Assembly (NCBI GenBank): GCA_964017195.1
Contig: CAXHKT010000132.1
Location: 65,001-129,000, forward strand
Source of the DNA: Siderastrea radians
Lineage: Eukaryota; Cnidaria; Anthozoa; Scleractinia; Rhizangiidae
Length of the DNA stretch: 64,000 bases
Direction of reading: 5' to 3'
Every line of letters starts with the position of its first letter. Positions within the stretch are counted from its first letter, which is position 1. Below are positions 24,129 through 35,783 of this stretch, in pieces. Under the pieces are notes generated by a model. That model searched no databases. It was not told the origin of the DNA and saw only the letters and a list, made by a program, of their open reading frames with translations. The translations under genes were made by a program, and so were the position numbers.

Positions 24129-24454
24129 TAACTTGCCTAATCTTATAACGCAGTTGAAGTGACAGTTTGTTTCTTCTTTAACGCATCCACCATTGTGCAA
24201 AACTGATTTTCTTTTAACGTATTTTGAAATTTATTATCGTCGTGGAAAACCCTTTCAGTTCTGCCGTCTGCTAGCGCGAAGATCCTCGGCGAATGCAATC
24301 CTGACCGCCGTGATTAAGCTGATATAGTTTGTACTGCTTATCTTTTCCTCTTTTAATTCCGCGTGTGTTAATTTCAGAGCAGTAATCGCTTAGAAGCATG
24401 GACATTTATTTTATTACATACAATCCTGAATGTGGAGAAACTTTTCTCTCTTTA

Positions 24455-24872
24455 TTCCCTGTCGGTGAACAATCGATTGACATTATTGTTCGGGCAGTAG
24501 CAAAACTTAGGTTAGGTAATTACAACCTAAGAATTGAAAGTGGAAGACATTCCACCCCTAAACTCCCTGAGCATCTGAGAATTTGTCAATGCTGCAGCTC
24601 AAATGAAGTTGAAAACGAAGTACACTTCCTCTTATCTTGCAATAGATATGACGATTTCGATTCTTAAAACTGTATTTCTCTTAAATAGCATTGACGCTTT
24701 CACTTGTAAAAAATTAGGTTACTTCATTTACGAAGCTTTTGCATTAAGAAATTGATCAATAGACACAGGAATTGTAAATTAATCGATTTTGCAACTTTTT
24801 TTCTTTCTCCTTTCTATGTGCAATGGCATTTGTGATTGGAAATTCAAATAAAATGTTGTTGTTGTTGTTCGA
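24455..24872 (+). mobile_element. LINE 3' fragment nested in the Kolobok-like element
   Basis: The translation includes IVRAVAKLRLGNYNLRIESG, then CQCCSSNEVENEVHFLLSCN, a Cys/His motif common at the C-terminus of non-LTR retroelements. It is followed by a 3' UTR ending in a GTTGTTGTT run at about 24853-24870. Only the last part is present, a typical 5'-truncated insertion. It must be younger than the host transposon. Confidence 0.7.
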
Positions 24873-25939
24873 GATAAAGGCTTTAATAGATCGGATCGTC
24901 GGTGCGTGGAAATTGAAGTTGGGAAAAATATCACACGCCACTATTTGCCCAAGGGTTTAACAGTGTTATTTATTTTTACCTGTCATAGCAATCTTAGTAA
25001 ATGGACTACTAAGAAAAATGATTAAATGTCATGTTATTATTTTTACGCAGCGAATAAGGCAAGCGAAAGCTTCGTTTCCTCGGCGGTCCGCATGTTGTTG
25101 TTGAGCAGCGGAAAATTTTCCTTGTGGCTTTTAATTTTGACTACAAATATTTAGATTCCGGTCACACAAGGCCTCCAGTTCTTGAAAAAAAAGGTTTTGA
25201 TTTATTTCACTTCTTTCGGCTCAGAAAAAGAATTCTATAAAAACTGTTTAAAATATTTAGCAGCGCCAAGCACTTGTGTTTCAATGTGTTGAGTGACCAC
25301 TGTACTATGATAGACACGATAAGCTGCCTGCCAGCCGATTACAACAATTACGGTTTTTCAAGAAAGTTTCCCAGACTATGCCAAGAATGCCCAAAAATTT
25401 CAATGCTTTTTTTTATAATATGTAATGAACATAAACAACGGCAGACAAAGTATCGCTTCTTTTATTTTCTCCCACACCAACAGTAACATCGATCGACCCA
25501 TGGTTGAGAATTCGCGAGCATCATAGTCTAAAGTTTTCATAGGTGTTTTGTCTAAATTTCCACAGCTTAAAAGATCAATTCTTCGAATAGCCATGTCTAT
25601 GTTGCTACAGGTTTACAGTGGATAAAAGTTACACAACCTATCTTGGAATGGACAACTTTATGATCGCTGGATAGCGGCTGAACAGCTGGCTGGATCGGCG
25701 CTATCCAAGCTTTCAACAACTGAGATGAAGCGATAAATTTTATCCACCGGACAGCGACTTATCCGTTGAGAGTTATCCACTTTTTGAGCAACTGGGGCCT
25801 GAACTACAATCATTGTCTAAGCATGTTTCGCTTATGTTTTCAACTCCCGCCAAATAACTCAAATAATATGGCGAGAAAAAAAAAACTTTAAACAGTTTGT
25901 TGACAAGATTATTAGTTGAAACCTCACATCAGTTCTTAC

Positions 25940-26062
25940 ATCGTACGGTAAGAAAAATTCTTCATTTCCCGAATGAAACGAATCCTCAGAGGCTTCGGAA
26001 GCTAAAGACTGTTCCGAATCGTAGAAATACTCTTCGGAGGTTTCGCAGTCGACGGTAGACAT
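25940..26062 (-). CDS. Acidic first coding exon in the Kolobok-like element
   Basis: ATG at 26062 opens 41 codons rich in Ser, Glu and Asp (MSTVDCETSEEYFYDSEQSL... ending FFLPYD), followed by the donor GAT|GTAAGA in phase 0. It starts about 245 bp inside the right TIR and reads toward the THAP exon, suggesting a second transposon gene. The protein family was not recognised. Downstream exons are not identifiable, perhaps disrupted by the LINE insertion. Confidence 0.45.
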
Positions 26063-26400
26063 CTTCAGTCAAAACACAAGGAAACGCGACTGAGGTGAGC
26101 CTCTGACGTCACAAGCTATTACATTGCGCAATCACCCAGGAACACGTTTTCAGTAATGGCGGACACATTTTACGCGACTTTGGAGCTAAAAAATATTAGG
26201 ATGGAAGGTTTGTTGTTCAGTTTTCTGGAGAAATATGAACAAAACGCGATATTCTGCGACAGAATTTGGCCGAAATAAACCTATGAATTTTCGTCCCAGT
26301 GGCACTTTAAGAGCGAGACAGGGCCACGCTACTACGGCGATTGATGAGGAAAACAACCTCGCGTAAGAAGACATGAGAGTCGCCTGGCTGTTCCTCTTCG

Positions 26401-26436
26401 CTGATTGGCCAGAAAAATTTTTTTCTGGCCAATCAG
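26401..26436. repeat. Short perfect palindrome
   Basis: CTGATTGGCCAGAAAAA is followed at once by its complement with two additional T in between. It contains two inverted CCAAT boxes. It could be the closed centre of a small MITE in the 26.3-26.65-kb segment. Confidence 0.6.
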
Positions 26437-27185
26437 AAGGCGGGATTTCAAACGCTTCTGGAACTCGTTCGGTAAGAGTAAGTGCCCAGGGGCTCTCCCG
26501 CTCTTGTTGTAAACTTTCGCCCATGAAAATCTCGTCGTCCCGACTAGCTGCCCCTGGATCTCCGAGGATGAGAGGGTAGGAACTAGGAAAGCAAAACCAA
26601 AGCAAGAAAAAAAAAACATTACTTTGGATAATCAATAGAAAACTGCTCTAAGATCAGAACTAAGTAATTTAATTTCCGAATCTTTAAGACTGACAAATGG
26701 ATTGGGATCGATAGATGTCTGTGGAAGCAACTATCAAAAAGGAGTTTCTAAGTCTAAGTAAATTTATCTCCATCGGTGACATAAATTTGCAGTGTATCTG
26801 ACGTCTTCCTGGTATATTTCTTTAAGCAATATGTACCAAGTGCCTAAAGACACTACCGCAACGAAGAAGTGTCCCATAAAGCAGTTTGCCTGAATCAGTT
26901 TTTGACGACATTACGGAAAACTTAAGTGCACTTAATTTGGTAAGTGTACTTCACTTGATCACAATACCCAGTTGGATTAAATAACGTAGTGAGAGTAAGG
27001 TGCAGATTTCAGAGAAATATTTGGCTTTTTTTTAGTTTTTGTATAATGTGGTTCGAGAGGGCCACGTGTGAACAAAGAAAAGATCGACGACAACATTTCT
27101 ATGTCTGAACCTGAGCCTATATCAGCTAAGGTAGAGTAATAGTAATAAGGTAGTCTTGATACAAGTGCCATTTCTGACTTTTCAG

Positions 27186-30100
27186 GAAGAAACGCCAATG
27201 ATTCGCGGTAAAAGGAGGGAAAGTATTTTTATCCCGGAGGTTGAGGAATTGAATGTTGAAGAATCTGATCTTGATGAGTCACCAGACAATAGCCAAATCA
27301 ACACAGTGAACGAATCTTTGAAAATGTTGAACGAATTCTTAGCATGTCGTGACGTCAGCCCTGTGCGCCACAAATTGTCCGTTCCGTGGGACAGTGCTCA
27401 CGAACGCACAAAGCGAAGATACAGCCGTAAAGCAAAACAAAGTGTCCGCGAAGTCCTTGAAGTTATTGCTCTAGGTCAAAGCAATAAGTTATTGTCTACA
27501 TTGGGTGGTAACGTACCCTCTGAGCGAACCCAGGCAGAGGTGGAACTCGTGCAGGCTTTAGCCGAGAGCTGCTGACTTGAATGCAACACACTGGAGCACA
27601 AGAAGGCAAATCCTGTCAATTACGGCAGATAAAGTGCCACTTAAGGAACTTACGCAGTACATTCCTTGGATCACTAGCTACAGGTTTAACATAAGCTAAC
27701 ATAGCACGACATCACAAGCTTTCCGCACATGGAAGAGGGGCGGTTGTGTCTGTTGATATCGAAAGACGTATGAAAGTTGTCTATGCTAAGGTGGATCATC
27801 TCCTCAACTTTATTACCAGCCTTCATATCGTTCAAGACATGCCATTCGGAGAAAAGATGCTGAAATTATCGATGGGGGAAGTAATCAAAACACCAAATGT
27901 CGTGCGCATGTTGATACCAGAGCGTATCACGCAGCAGTATTTTCAGTTCTGTGCCGAGACCGAGTTCACTCCAATAAGCAAGCGCACTCTACTCCGAGTT
28001 CTAGACGTGTGCTCTGCATTGGTGTGGAAGTCGCTACAGGGTTTATACAACTTCTCCGCTCAAGGTACCAAAGCATTTGAAGACCTTTGCGAATCAGTAG
28101 ACAGAAAAGCAGACCAAGCAAAGTCATAAGCCTGGGCAAAGGAAACGAAACAAACACTTCGGTCTGCTAAGCAGTGTTTAAGAGCAGATTACAGAATAAG
28201 GCTACGTAACTCATTAATACGGACAAATAAGCGGGCTGACATAAGGGGGTGTCCACTTTATACAGGTATTCTCTACAGTAAACGCGGGAACAAAATTTAG
28301 GGACTTCACCCTAGTCAGCTGCCCGATTTACTATACCATGACGAGAGAACTTCGACTGGCAACAGACACCATATGTCTCACAAACTTCAGGAAGCAGGTC
28401 TTGTCGCGAAGAAACAGTGGGTACCCTGACCATCTGTGCCGTTGTCGGGAAAAAATAAGAGATACTGAACCTTCCTATTTTTTAGCTGAAAAGAGTTAGA
28501 TTGGATTCCTACACCCGGCCGTTGTTGAAAGTGAAGGTACAAGTTCATTTGGGGGATATACGCGTTCAATAATATACGGTTATTAACGTTAAGGGATGTT
28601 CTCAAGATAAAATTTACAGAGGAATCATCATCGAACGTAATTATGATTCTTCAGCAATACAATCTGATCTAGATAAATAACATTAGAAATATTAAGTTCC
28701 TAATTAGGTTTTAAAAACCCACTCATACTCTTAGGGGCACCGTGAAATGGAGTCAGAAGTGGCTGACCACTGCTTGGCGTTTGCTTTGAGTGACCCAAAC
28801 AATAGTGTTGCAGTAGCAGGTGTCTTGCGGCATGTTCTCGTTACGCTAAAGGAACACCGTCCAGAACTGGAGAAAGTGTATTGCAAACAAGACAACGCTG
28901 GTTGCTACCATTGTGGTTCGACAATTGTTGGAAGTAAGTCAAGCAATCATGCGGGTGTCAAGGTGGAGAGATTTGATTTTTCAGATCACCAAGGTGGCAA
29001 GGGAGAGGCCGACCGCCAGGCAGCTACAATAAAAGGTCACATCAATGTCTATTTAAGCAAAGGACACGATGTAAACAACGCCGCTCAGATGAAGGAAGCA
29101 GTGGAATCAAATGGCGGAATTCCTGGTGTAATTGGCAAGTACGTGAAGCTTCCCGAAGCATCTTCTGATAAGATTATGGTCATGGGATGGAATTAGCGCG
29201 CTGAATAATTTCCAGTTTGAAGAAAGAGGAATAAGAGTTTGGAAGGCTTATAAAATCGGAGCCGGAAAACTAGTTCCATGGAAAGACATTCAGGGTGATG
29301 GCGGTTCCCCTATTGTGCTAGAAGTGTTGGAGTCTCCAGTACATTAAGCCCCAAGTCAAGTTTTAAGATCAATAAACCGAGACAAGAGGCCACACAAACA
29401 AATACAGTTACTACCTCTCAGAAGGACACAGCCACAGAAGGCGTGGAAGACAAAGAAGCGAAAGTTGAGGCTAACGGTTTGTTTACTTGTCCAGAGTCAG
29501 CAGTCCTTGAGTTTACAGGCTCATTTAGACGCAGGAAGGCATAAGTGTGCACTAGAAAAAGAAAGATTGTTCTACGAGGCGAGGCGAGGATACGTGGCTA
29601 AGATAATTGGAGAACGAACACAAGTTCCAACTGTCGGTCTATGTGCAGGAACCTCCAAAAGTACAGGTGCAGACTTGCTTTCGCCACTTGAGAAGGAATG
29701 GGCGCTAAAAACTACAAAGAAGAGGACTTAATTAACTGAGGAACAAAAGAAATTTCTAACAGAACAATTTTTCATTGGCGAAGAACGCGGGAAAAAAGCC
29801 GATCCGAAGGAAGTGTCAAATGAAATGCGTAAAGTCAGGAATGAATCGGTGGCTCGCCTTTTTCTTGGCAGTGATGTTCTTTCGCCTCAACAGGTGGCGG
29901 GCTTTTCTCTCGTCTGGCTGCTAAGATCAGGAAGAGTTCATCGAAGCAACATGAAGAACCTGACAGCGACGATGAAGATCACCAGAATGCAGCTGAGAAC
30001 GAGTCTTTACATTCAAAGCTCCATGTAGTTGTCGAAGAGGAAATTGCTTTGCGGCACCCTATTGTTGCACTTTCTCGCAACATTTGCAATTTGGTGCACG

Positions 30101-30255
30101 ATAATAAGTTATCGACCTTGTCGGTAGCTATGCTGAGGAAGATTTGCGAGAGCCCGGGTTTAAGCGTGGATGACATTACTGAGAGAAAGAAAAAGCCATT
30201 GATTAATAGAATAATTACCTGGGTCGTTGGGGAGTGCTTGTGTGGAAGGAATTGA
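27186..30255 (+). pseudogene. Decayed copy of a multi-copy gene of unknown function with a C2H2-like C-terminal part
   Basis: Five blocks of protein-like sequence follow in order, in changing frames. (1) 27186-27575, after an acceptor-like TTTCTGACTTTTCAG: acidic, then SAHERTKRRYSRKAKQSV. (2) 27590-28129: KVPLKELTQYIP, then FITSLHIVQDMPFGEKMLKL and IPERITQQYFQFCAE. (3) 28747-29196: LEKVYCKQDNAGCYHCGSTI, FDFSDHQGGKGEADRQAATI. (4) 29465-29730: LQAHLDAGRHKCALEKERL, a C2H2-like His pair whose second Cys is lost to a frameshift, then VGLCAGTSKSTGAD. (5) 29731-30255: a LTEEQKKFLTEQFFIGEERG segment, and a C-terminal HPIVALSRNICNLVHDNK and LRKICESPGLSVDDITE. At least four frameshifts and several stops are present. 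I recall similar full-length proteins in corals and anemones but know no function. Transposon origin is possible. Confidence 0.65.
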
Positions 30256-33200
30256 CAGGTGTAACTTCACGCATGGTCATGAACAATATCAGTTAAGGTG
30301 GCTCTTAAGAGTATTAACAAAAGCACTTACACTATATCTTACGGTAGTTACAAAGTTAATACTTGTTTTCTTGTCTTGCAATTTAGTTCACAAGATTTGG
30401 TTGCGATTATCTGGCCGAGGCTGTTACCGTGGTAACAGAACATCTAGTCAGTGGAAAATGCTTTGCAGAAATTCACCATTCTCAATATTAGGCAATTCTG
30501 CATATTTAGTTACTAAACTAAATTACTCCGACAGATTTTTTGCATACTAAACGTAAAAAGAATATGTAAAATTTATTATTTGTACCACAAATTTTGCGAC
30601 AATTTAGAAAAATTCATTTAAGGAAACGCTAGAAAATCCGATGTTAGATTTCCATTATTTTTAACTTTGCTAAAGTACTAAAATCTCGGAAAATGCGACA
30701 TTTTCATGCGAGTGTCCGCAAATTGCTCGAGTCACCAACGCGCGCAACTACACAACTATTTAAACAATAGAGTTTTTCTGTCGAAGGCGGTATCGTGTAA
30801 TAGTTGCCCGAGGTAATTTTTTATTCGCAACATATATTGGCCCGAGAACGTAGTTCGAAGGCTTAAATGAAGTTTGAATATCAAATTTCCAAGGAAACCT
30901 ATCACACATGGTAGCCTATCACACATGGGGCCTATCACGCATGAGGCCTGAGAGCCAACTTAGCGGCTACAGAACTGATAAGGATTAAAATTTTCAAAAG
31001 TGTAAATTTAAAACAATTGCTTGTGGGGAGGAGGCAAGCCCCCATCCTGCCCAAAAACCCTCCACTCACCCCTCCCCCTCTCCCCCCCCCCCCAAAAAAA
31101 AAAACGAGCTAAGAGAAAACCTCAAGCGAACCCGGGTATGGGAATGATACTTAGTCTTCAACTTTCCACCTTTTAGCTTGAAATAACTGTGAATTGATTT
31201 CATCCTGGACTCGAATATGCAGGACCCCAGTCATTCGGACTGTATAATACCGGTACGTTTTATTAATATATACTTTAATTTACCGGGGAAATATGCGTAC
31301 GTACCTGAGTACTGCTCATTTAATAGGCCAACAGCCACAAACGTGTATGTTGTAGCTGATTTAAAATTGTTTAGTTTATATAATAGGATGTTGATTTGAG
31401 TGAGACGCGAGCACCACCGTCGACAAGAGGAAGAGCCTACGTGCTTGCTTTAGAAACGTTTTCAAGAAAAGAAGAGACTAGCCAGAGGGCTAAGGAATAG
31501 ACTGGTTATTTCTCAATTTTACGAAACGATGTTACCTTTAAAATGATTGTCTCATTCGCGGGACACTGAAGAAAATAAAGTTCATTTTACGGAAAATAAA
31601 TTTCAGCCGTTCATGTGTAATCTGCATTGCGTGACAAATAGAAACTTTTTATCATAAAAGATATCGTATTACGTTACTGTGTATTGGTGAAACGCTGAAA
31701 TGTATAAACAGTATTTATATTCACTTGGCACATGAAACTTTTGTTGGAATAGCGTGGGCAAGCAGCAGCTTTCGATGGATAACATAATGGGAAAAAGTAT
31801 AAATTCGAACTGTAAGGTCATAAACGAAAGACAGCCGCCGAGGAAATCAAAGCGAACAATAGAATGAGGTGAGTCGAGGGCTATGCTTGCAATGACCTTT
31901 GATTTGCTCAACGGGTTTCTTCTTGGTTCAGTTTCACACAAGGCTTTACATTGTTAATCACTGTATTTTAAGAAAGAAATACAAAGGCGATTTACATTTT
32001 CTACTTAGTGGAAAATTATGTTTTTGACTACCGCATTGTGGTGAGTACAATCTTTCAACTGTCCGAGTTGTTGCACATTTCAAAATGGTGGATAGCAAAA
32101 TTTCGCTTACTTTACGAATGTTTAGTTGGAAAAGTAAAGGAGATCCCAAGAAAATGGAACGGCAGAAACTGAAAACTGTCCCTTAGCGTTTCTTTGGTGG
32201 TTTACTGGTGAGTGTGGTTACGTACGGCGGGCATTTTTGGCATGTTTGTTGGAGGTACCGTCAAACCTTTTTCTGGGACACCGTGAGTGCACTTGTTCAA
32301 AAAATTACAAAATATTTAGAAATGTAGCTAGTTGACTCTTTCTACACTCAGCGGACTTAAGAGGTGTTAATCAAATAAGATTCGTGTAGAAATGTATCGA
32401 AACGCGCAATTAGCCGACTCGGCAAAGACGTAAATATTGACAATTTTGTACGTGTTGTTGACAAAAAATACCGCAACTAATTTAAAATTAATTTCTTTCA
32501 AAGGAAATAATATTTGACTAAATAAACCCCAATTTCATATGTACAATACTTGGGCCTACCGATGTACGAAGTATGAGCGAAATCGAATTTTGAGCTGTGA
32601 CCGCGAAATCGATGGTCCTTACAGACAATCACTCTTAATTGATTGATTTATCAAGTAAGAGGTTGATTGATGACTGATGGGTACTTACATGTAAAGAGAT
32701 GGATTTTAATATAATAGTCCTTGGGCATCAATAAGAGTAAACAACGTACATTATTATTCCACTATAGCATCAGTTTACCATATAAGGGGAAAACACATGA
32801 AAGTATGAGAGTGTATTGCACTGTAAAAAGTGTATTGCATTGTAGTGTCCCGGTTTCAAATCACTCATTGAATAAATCATTTAAAATGATAGGCAACTAT
32901 TGTAGTGGAATAATAAATATCATTCAGTGGTTTTACAGATAATACTTGAGGACATTTTACTCATTGCTCGCATTTTTTTCTTGCACCATACTACACGACT
33001 TATCTGTCAAACCATCGAATAAGGTGGATGTATTCTTCAATTAGTACCTTGTCTATACAATTTCTCTCCTCTGCCACAACTCTGCAAAAATGTAAATAAA
33101 TTAAACCGTAGACTTGTGGCAGATAAAAGACTGAGGAAAGGTGAACAATAATAATTATTGTGCCCAATATTTAAGTTTACAACCTAAAGCTGGGGCTTAT

Positions 33201-33346
33201 TTAGAATTCTGTTAAACAGGTTCATACCTTCCATCCGTCCCGATTTAATGGGAATTGTCCCAATTTTTGAGTTTCAAAACCTAAAAAAAATCGGGACATG
33301 CCGATTTTCAAGAAAAAAAAAGGCAATTTGGAACTGGGTTGTTTAA
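30256..33346. other. No gene recognised
   Basis: Contains a second TTAAGGTGGCTC block (30293-30304), three imperfect copies of CCTATCACACATGG at about 30897-30945, and a C-run/A-run junction near 31080-31104. Open frames are short and featureless. Confidence 0.45.
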
Positions 33347-33852
33347 CCCTATTTCGCCTGGGCTTTTTTTGAGTTTCTGAGTCAACAAAGTACCCCCCCC
33401 CCCTACAGATCTCGAAAAGTACTAACGCTCTTGTGATGAAACTTGCCATGTATTTGGTACGTCATTAGCTTAACAGATTAGTATTATGACGTGTCAATTA
33501 TGACGTGTCATGACGTCATAATGGCATCACAAACCCGCCATTTTGAATTTGAGGCCGGCATCTTGGATCTCAAACGTGCAGTCATACAGTTGACAATGAC
33601 GACATCGAAAAATATATGAATTTGTTCTAGGAAGCATACTTAATCAAAATGAGCACAAAAAAAGCAAAGGATTATCTCTTTCTTACAAACTAAGGGTAAA
33701 AAACTGAAAAAACGACTGAAAAACGACAGAAAATAGTCAAAATACACTCCTGGGAAGACGGTTGCTATGGAAACGTCAATCATCATAGACACGTCATTGA
33801 CACAGGGAAATATTCTCTGATAAATGTGCCCCCATCCCTAGGCTAAATAGGG
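33347..33852. mobile_element. CCCTATT-family piggyBac-like MITE, uninterrupted copy
   Basis: Flanked by TTAA on the left (33343) and TCAA on the right (33853), a one-base decay of TTAA. The ends are CCCTATTTCGCC and its near-complement GGCTAAATAGGG. A C-run lies about 45 bp from the left end. The body matches the copy at 37154 almost throughout, including GCTATGGAAACGTCAATCAT. It is 506 bp long with no coding capacity. CCC...GGG ends at TTAA are the piggyBac signature. Confidence 0.7.
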
Positions 33853-33856
33853 TCAA

Positions 33857-34136
33857 GATTGGTCTTGACTCTTCTACATCCTATTGTTTTGTGTAAAACA
33901 GTACAGTACAGGCAATATTTTAAAGAATTAATGCAAAAACCCTGGAGCATCCTGGACCCTGATCAGTGTTGGGAGGCAGGGTACTAACCCAGGGCTGGGG
34001 TGAGCGTGGGGGGGTCCCTATTTCTGATTTTATAAGGTTGGCAGGTATGCAGGTTCTAATTTGATGAGAGGTGTATTTACTAATAATCAACTAAAATATA
34101 ATATTGCTGTCAGGTACCACTTCAAACAACAATAAC

Positions 34137-34184
<48 letters not shown>

Positions 34185-34264
34185 AATAATAAATAATTAT
34201 TGGAGTTCCGCTTTTAGGCTTGGCGAAGCTCATTGGACATTGCATATTGCTTATTGTATTTTAC
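33857..34264. repeat. Intron sequence with an AAT microsatellite
   Basis: A trinucleotide (AAT) tract, slightly interrupted by TGA, runs about 34129-34196. Otherwise nothing is recognised before the SRCR exon. Confidence 0.7.
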
Positions 34265-34582
34265 CGGAATGAGCACAAACTGCACTTGCGCTAAGAGCTC
34301 GGCATGCTACGGCTACTTTCCCCAACCAAGGCATAAAGCTACAATCGGATACTGAACTCTCGTGTCCTGTGCACTGAATGTGATTCATGGCAATCATTTT
34401 ACTACTTCCTAGTCCAAACGCTGGCCATGGCGGTGCTGCGACAGCTCCGTCATACCCCAATTGACGGCAAACTGCACTTGCTTCGTGTAGGTCCCACTCA
34501 ATGCCACATACTGTACCCCAAATGCCGTTGTAAAGAATTTCAACTCGGCCCTCACGAGCTGAAGTCCCATCAGCTAAACGAA
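34265..34582 (-). CDS. Exon encoding an SRCR domain
   Basis: A 318-nt exon (106 codons), phase 1-1, acceptor CATGGTAG| and donor TCCG|GTAAAA. The protein starts VRLADGTSAREGRVEILYNG, then WGTVCGIEWDLHEASAVCRQ, MNHIQCTGHESSVSDC and SAVCAHS. It has six cysteines and all the core SRCR landmarks. The VRLADG start and GWGTVC-like block make this the most canonical of the series. Same strand and phase as its neighbours, consistent with a tandem SRCR ectodomain. Confidence 0.9.
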
Positions 34583-35340
34583 CTACCATGAAAAAAACAA
34601 ACAAACAAACAAACAACAAAGATAAAAACAAAAGTTTATATCGGAAGAGATGTAAAGGGCTAATGCTAGACTCTAGTTTCAAATATTCTAATATGAAACA
34701 ATAACTAAAAAATAGAAACCAACTGCTGATTGGGTTTTAACATTAAGCCTGGAAAAGTAACGCCTTCAGTGGATAGATAGTCACGTCCTCCGCATATGTT
34801 GCCATTATAATTGTGACCATTTATGTCATCAAAAAGTAATATTAGTAATAATAGTAATAATTAATAATGCGTGTTTTTCACCTAATTAAGAAAGGTTAAA
34901 AACACGCACTTTTATTCAAAAATGGATTGACCACTTACTATCTGTGACTGGGGGTCGTATCTTTTATCCATAGCAACTGATTGTCACCAACGTAAAGTCC
35001 TACACGAGCCAAGGAGGCCTACACGGCCGGAGCTCATCCCGGTTTCTGTAGCATGTATCAACTAAAACTATTGCTACTCCCCCCACCTAGTCCATAGCAG
35101 GGCTACCCCCAGCAGTATGTTGCCCGTACCCACCATCAAATGTGTCTTGGGATATATATACAACTACTGAAAACGGCAAGCGCACGCGAAAAATCGTCTT
35201 ACGGATGGGGTAACATCAACACCCCCCCCCCCTTCCCTCCCTGGTACGTTTGAGGGTTAAACCAACAAACTTGGTGACTTTTCCTAAAATGTATCTGGCA
35301 AAATTTAACATGTCGTGTCGTTTTTGTTCATCAAATTTAA
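34583..35340. other. Intron, with a small hairpin and a solo MITE end
   Basis: A short inverted repeat (TGCGTGTTTTT ... AAAAACACGCA) lies at 34868-34909. At about 35243-35262, GTACGTTTGAGGGTTAA matches the right terminus of the MITE at 35341-36197, so it looks like the remnant of another copy of that family. A C-run lies just upstream (about 35221). Confidence 0.5.
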
Positions 35341-35536
35341 CCCTCGGGCGTACAAGGGGAGGGGGGTGTGGATGCCACCCCCCTTTAAGGCTTCTCTTGA
35401 ATTTTTCCAAGACGAATTATTATCCAGCCCTGCCGTTTTCAGTAGCTGTGTGCATATCCCTTAGACACATTTTGACATAAGCTTGGTGAAAATCGGTTGC
35501 TATGGTTACAAGATATGACGTCATAAGTAGCAGGTG

Positions 35537-35783
35537 TTAAAAGAAGAAATGTTGACACAGTCGTGATAACTCAGAAAAAATCTGAGTCCTCCCAACGGGA
35601 GTCGAATCCACAACCTTCCAGGTGCCGGTTGGATGCTCTAACCACTGAGCTATGGGGGACTCGTGGTGAGCGAGGCCATATAACTAGGTTCATATGGGAC
35701 ACAGGCCTGCTTTTTTCTGAGTTATCACGACTGTGTCAACATTTCTTCTTTTAACACATTTCTCCAGTCGTATCTTCATTATC
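35537..35783 (-). mobile_element. tRNA-derived SINE with 47-bp inverted arms
   Basis: A 12-bp direct repeat, AAGTAGCAGGTG, flanks the insertion at 35525-35536 and 35784-35795, the target-site duplication expected of retroposition. The body holds a pseudo-tRNA on the minus strand. Around it lie two perfect inverted arms of 47 bp (35534-35580, whose first three bases belong to the duplicated target, and 35711-35757), so the transcript could fold into one long hairpin presenting the tRNA-like part in its loop. It is inserted within a piggyBac-like MITE. Confidence 0.75.
35587..35659 (-). tRNA. tRNA-like core of the SINE (pseudo-tRNA)
   Basis: A 73-nt cloverleaf can be drawn on the minus strand. 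It has a 7-bp acceptor stem with one C-A mismatch, D arm TAGCTCAGTGGTTAGAGC, an anticodon arm with one mismatch and C instead of U at position 33 (a GGC triplet at 34-36), and a T arm ATTCGACTC with an A-C closing mismatch. It retains plausible A and B boxes for RNA polymerase III (TAGCTCAGTGG; ATTCGACTCC). It is not expected to be a working tRNA. Confidence 0.6.

Larger units (their letters stand above)
23504..26306. mobile_element. Kolobok-like DNA transposon with TTAA duplication
   Basis: TTAA flanks both sides (23500-23503 and 26307-26310). The ends are inverted: AGTGCCACTGAGAC on the left and, in complement, AGTGCCACTGGGAC on the right. A second inverted block (GTGACGTCAGAGGCTCACCT at about 23699, complement near 26093) lies 200 bp inside each end. 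The element carries a THAP-type exon reading inward from the left and an acidic exon reading inward from the right. TTAA insertion combined with a THAP domain is the combination known for Kolobok elements. A LINE tail inserted in the middle and the broken THAP frame make this copy inactive. Confidence 0.7.

Noticed and set aside
35587..35659. Functional tRNA gene (GGC triplet in the anticodon position)
   Set aside because: Mismatches in acceptor, anticodon and T stems, C at position 33, and its location within a SINE with a target duplication.
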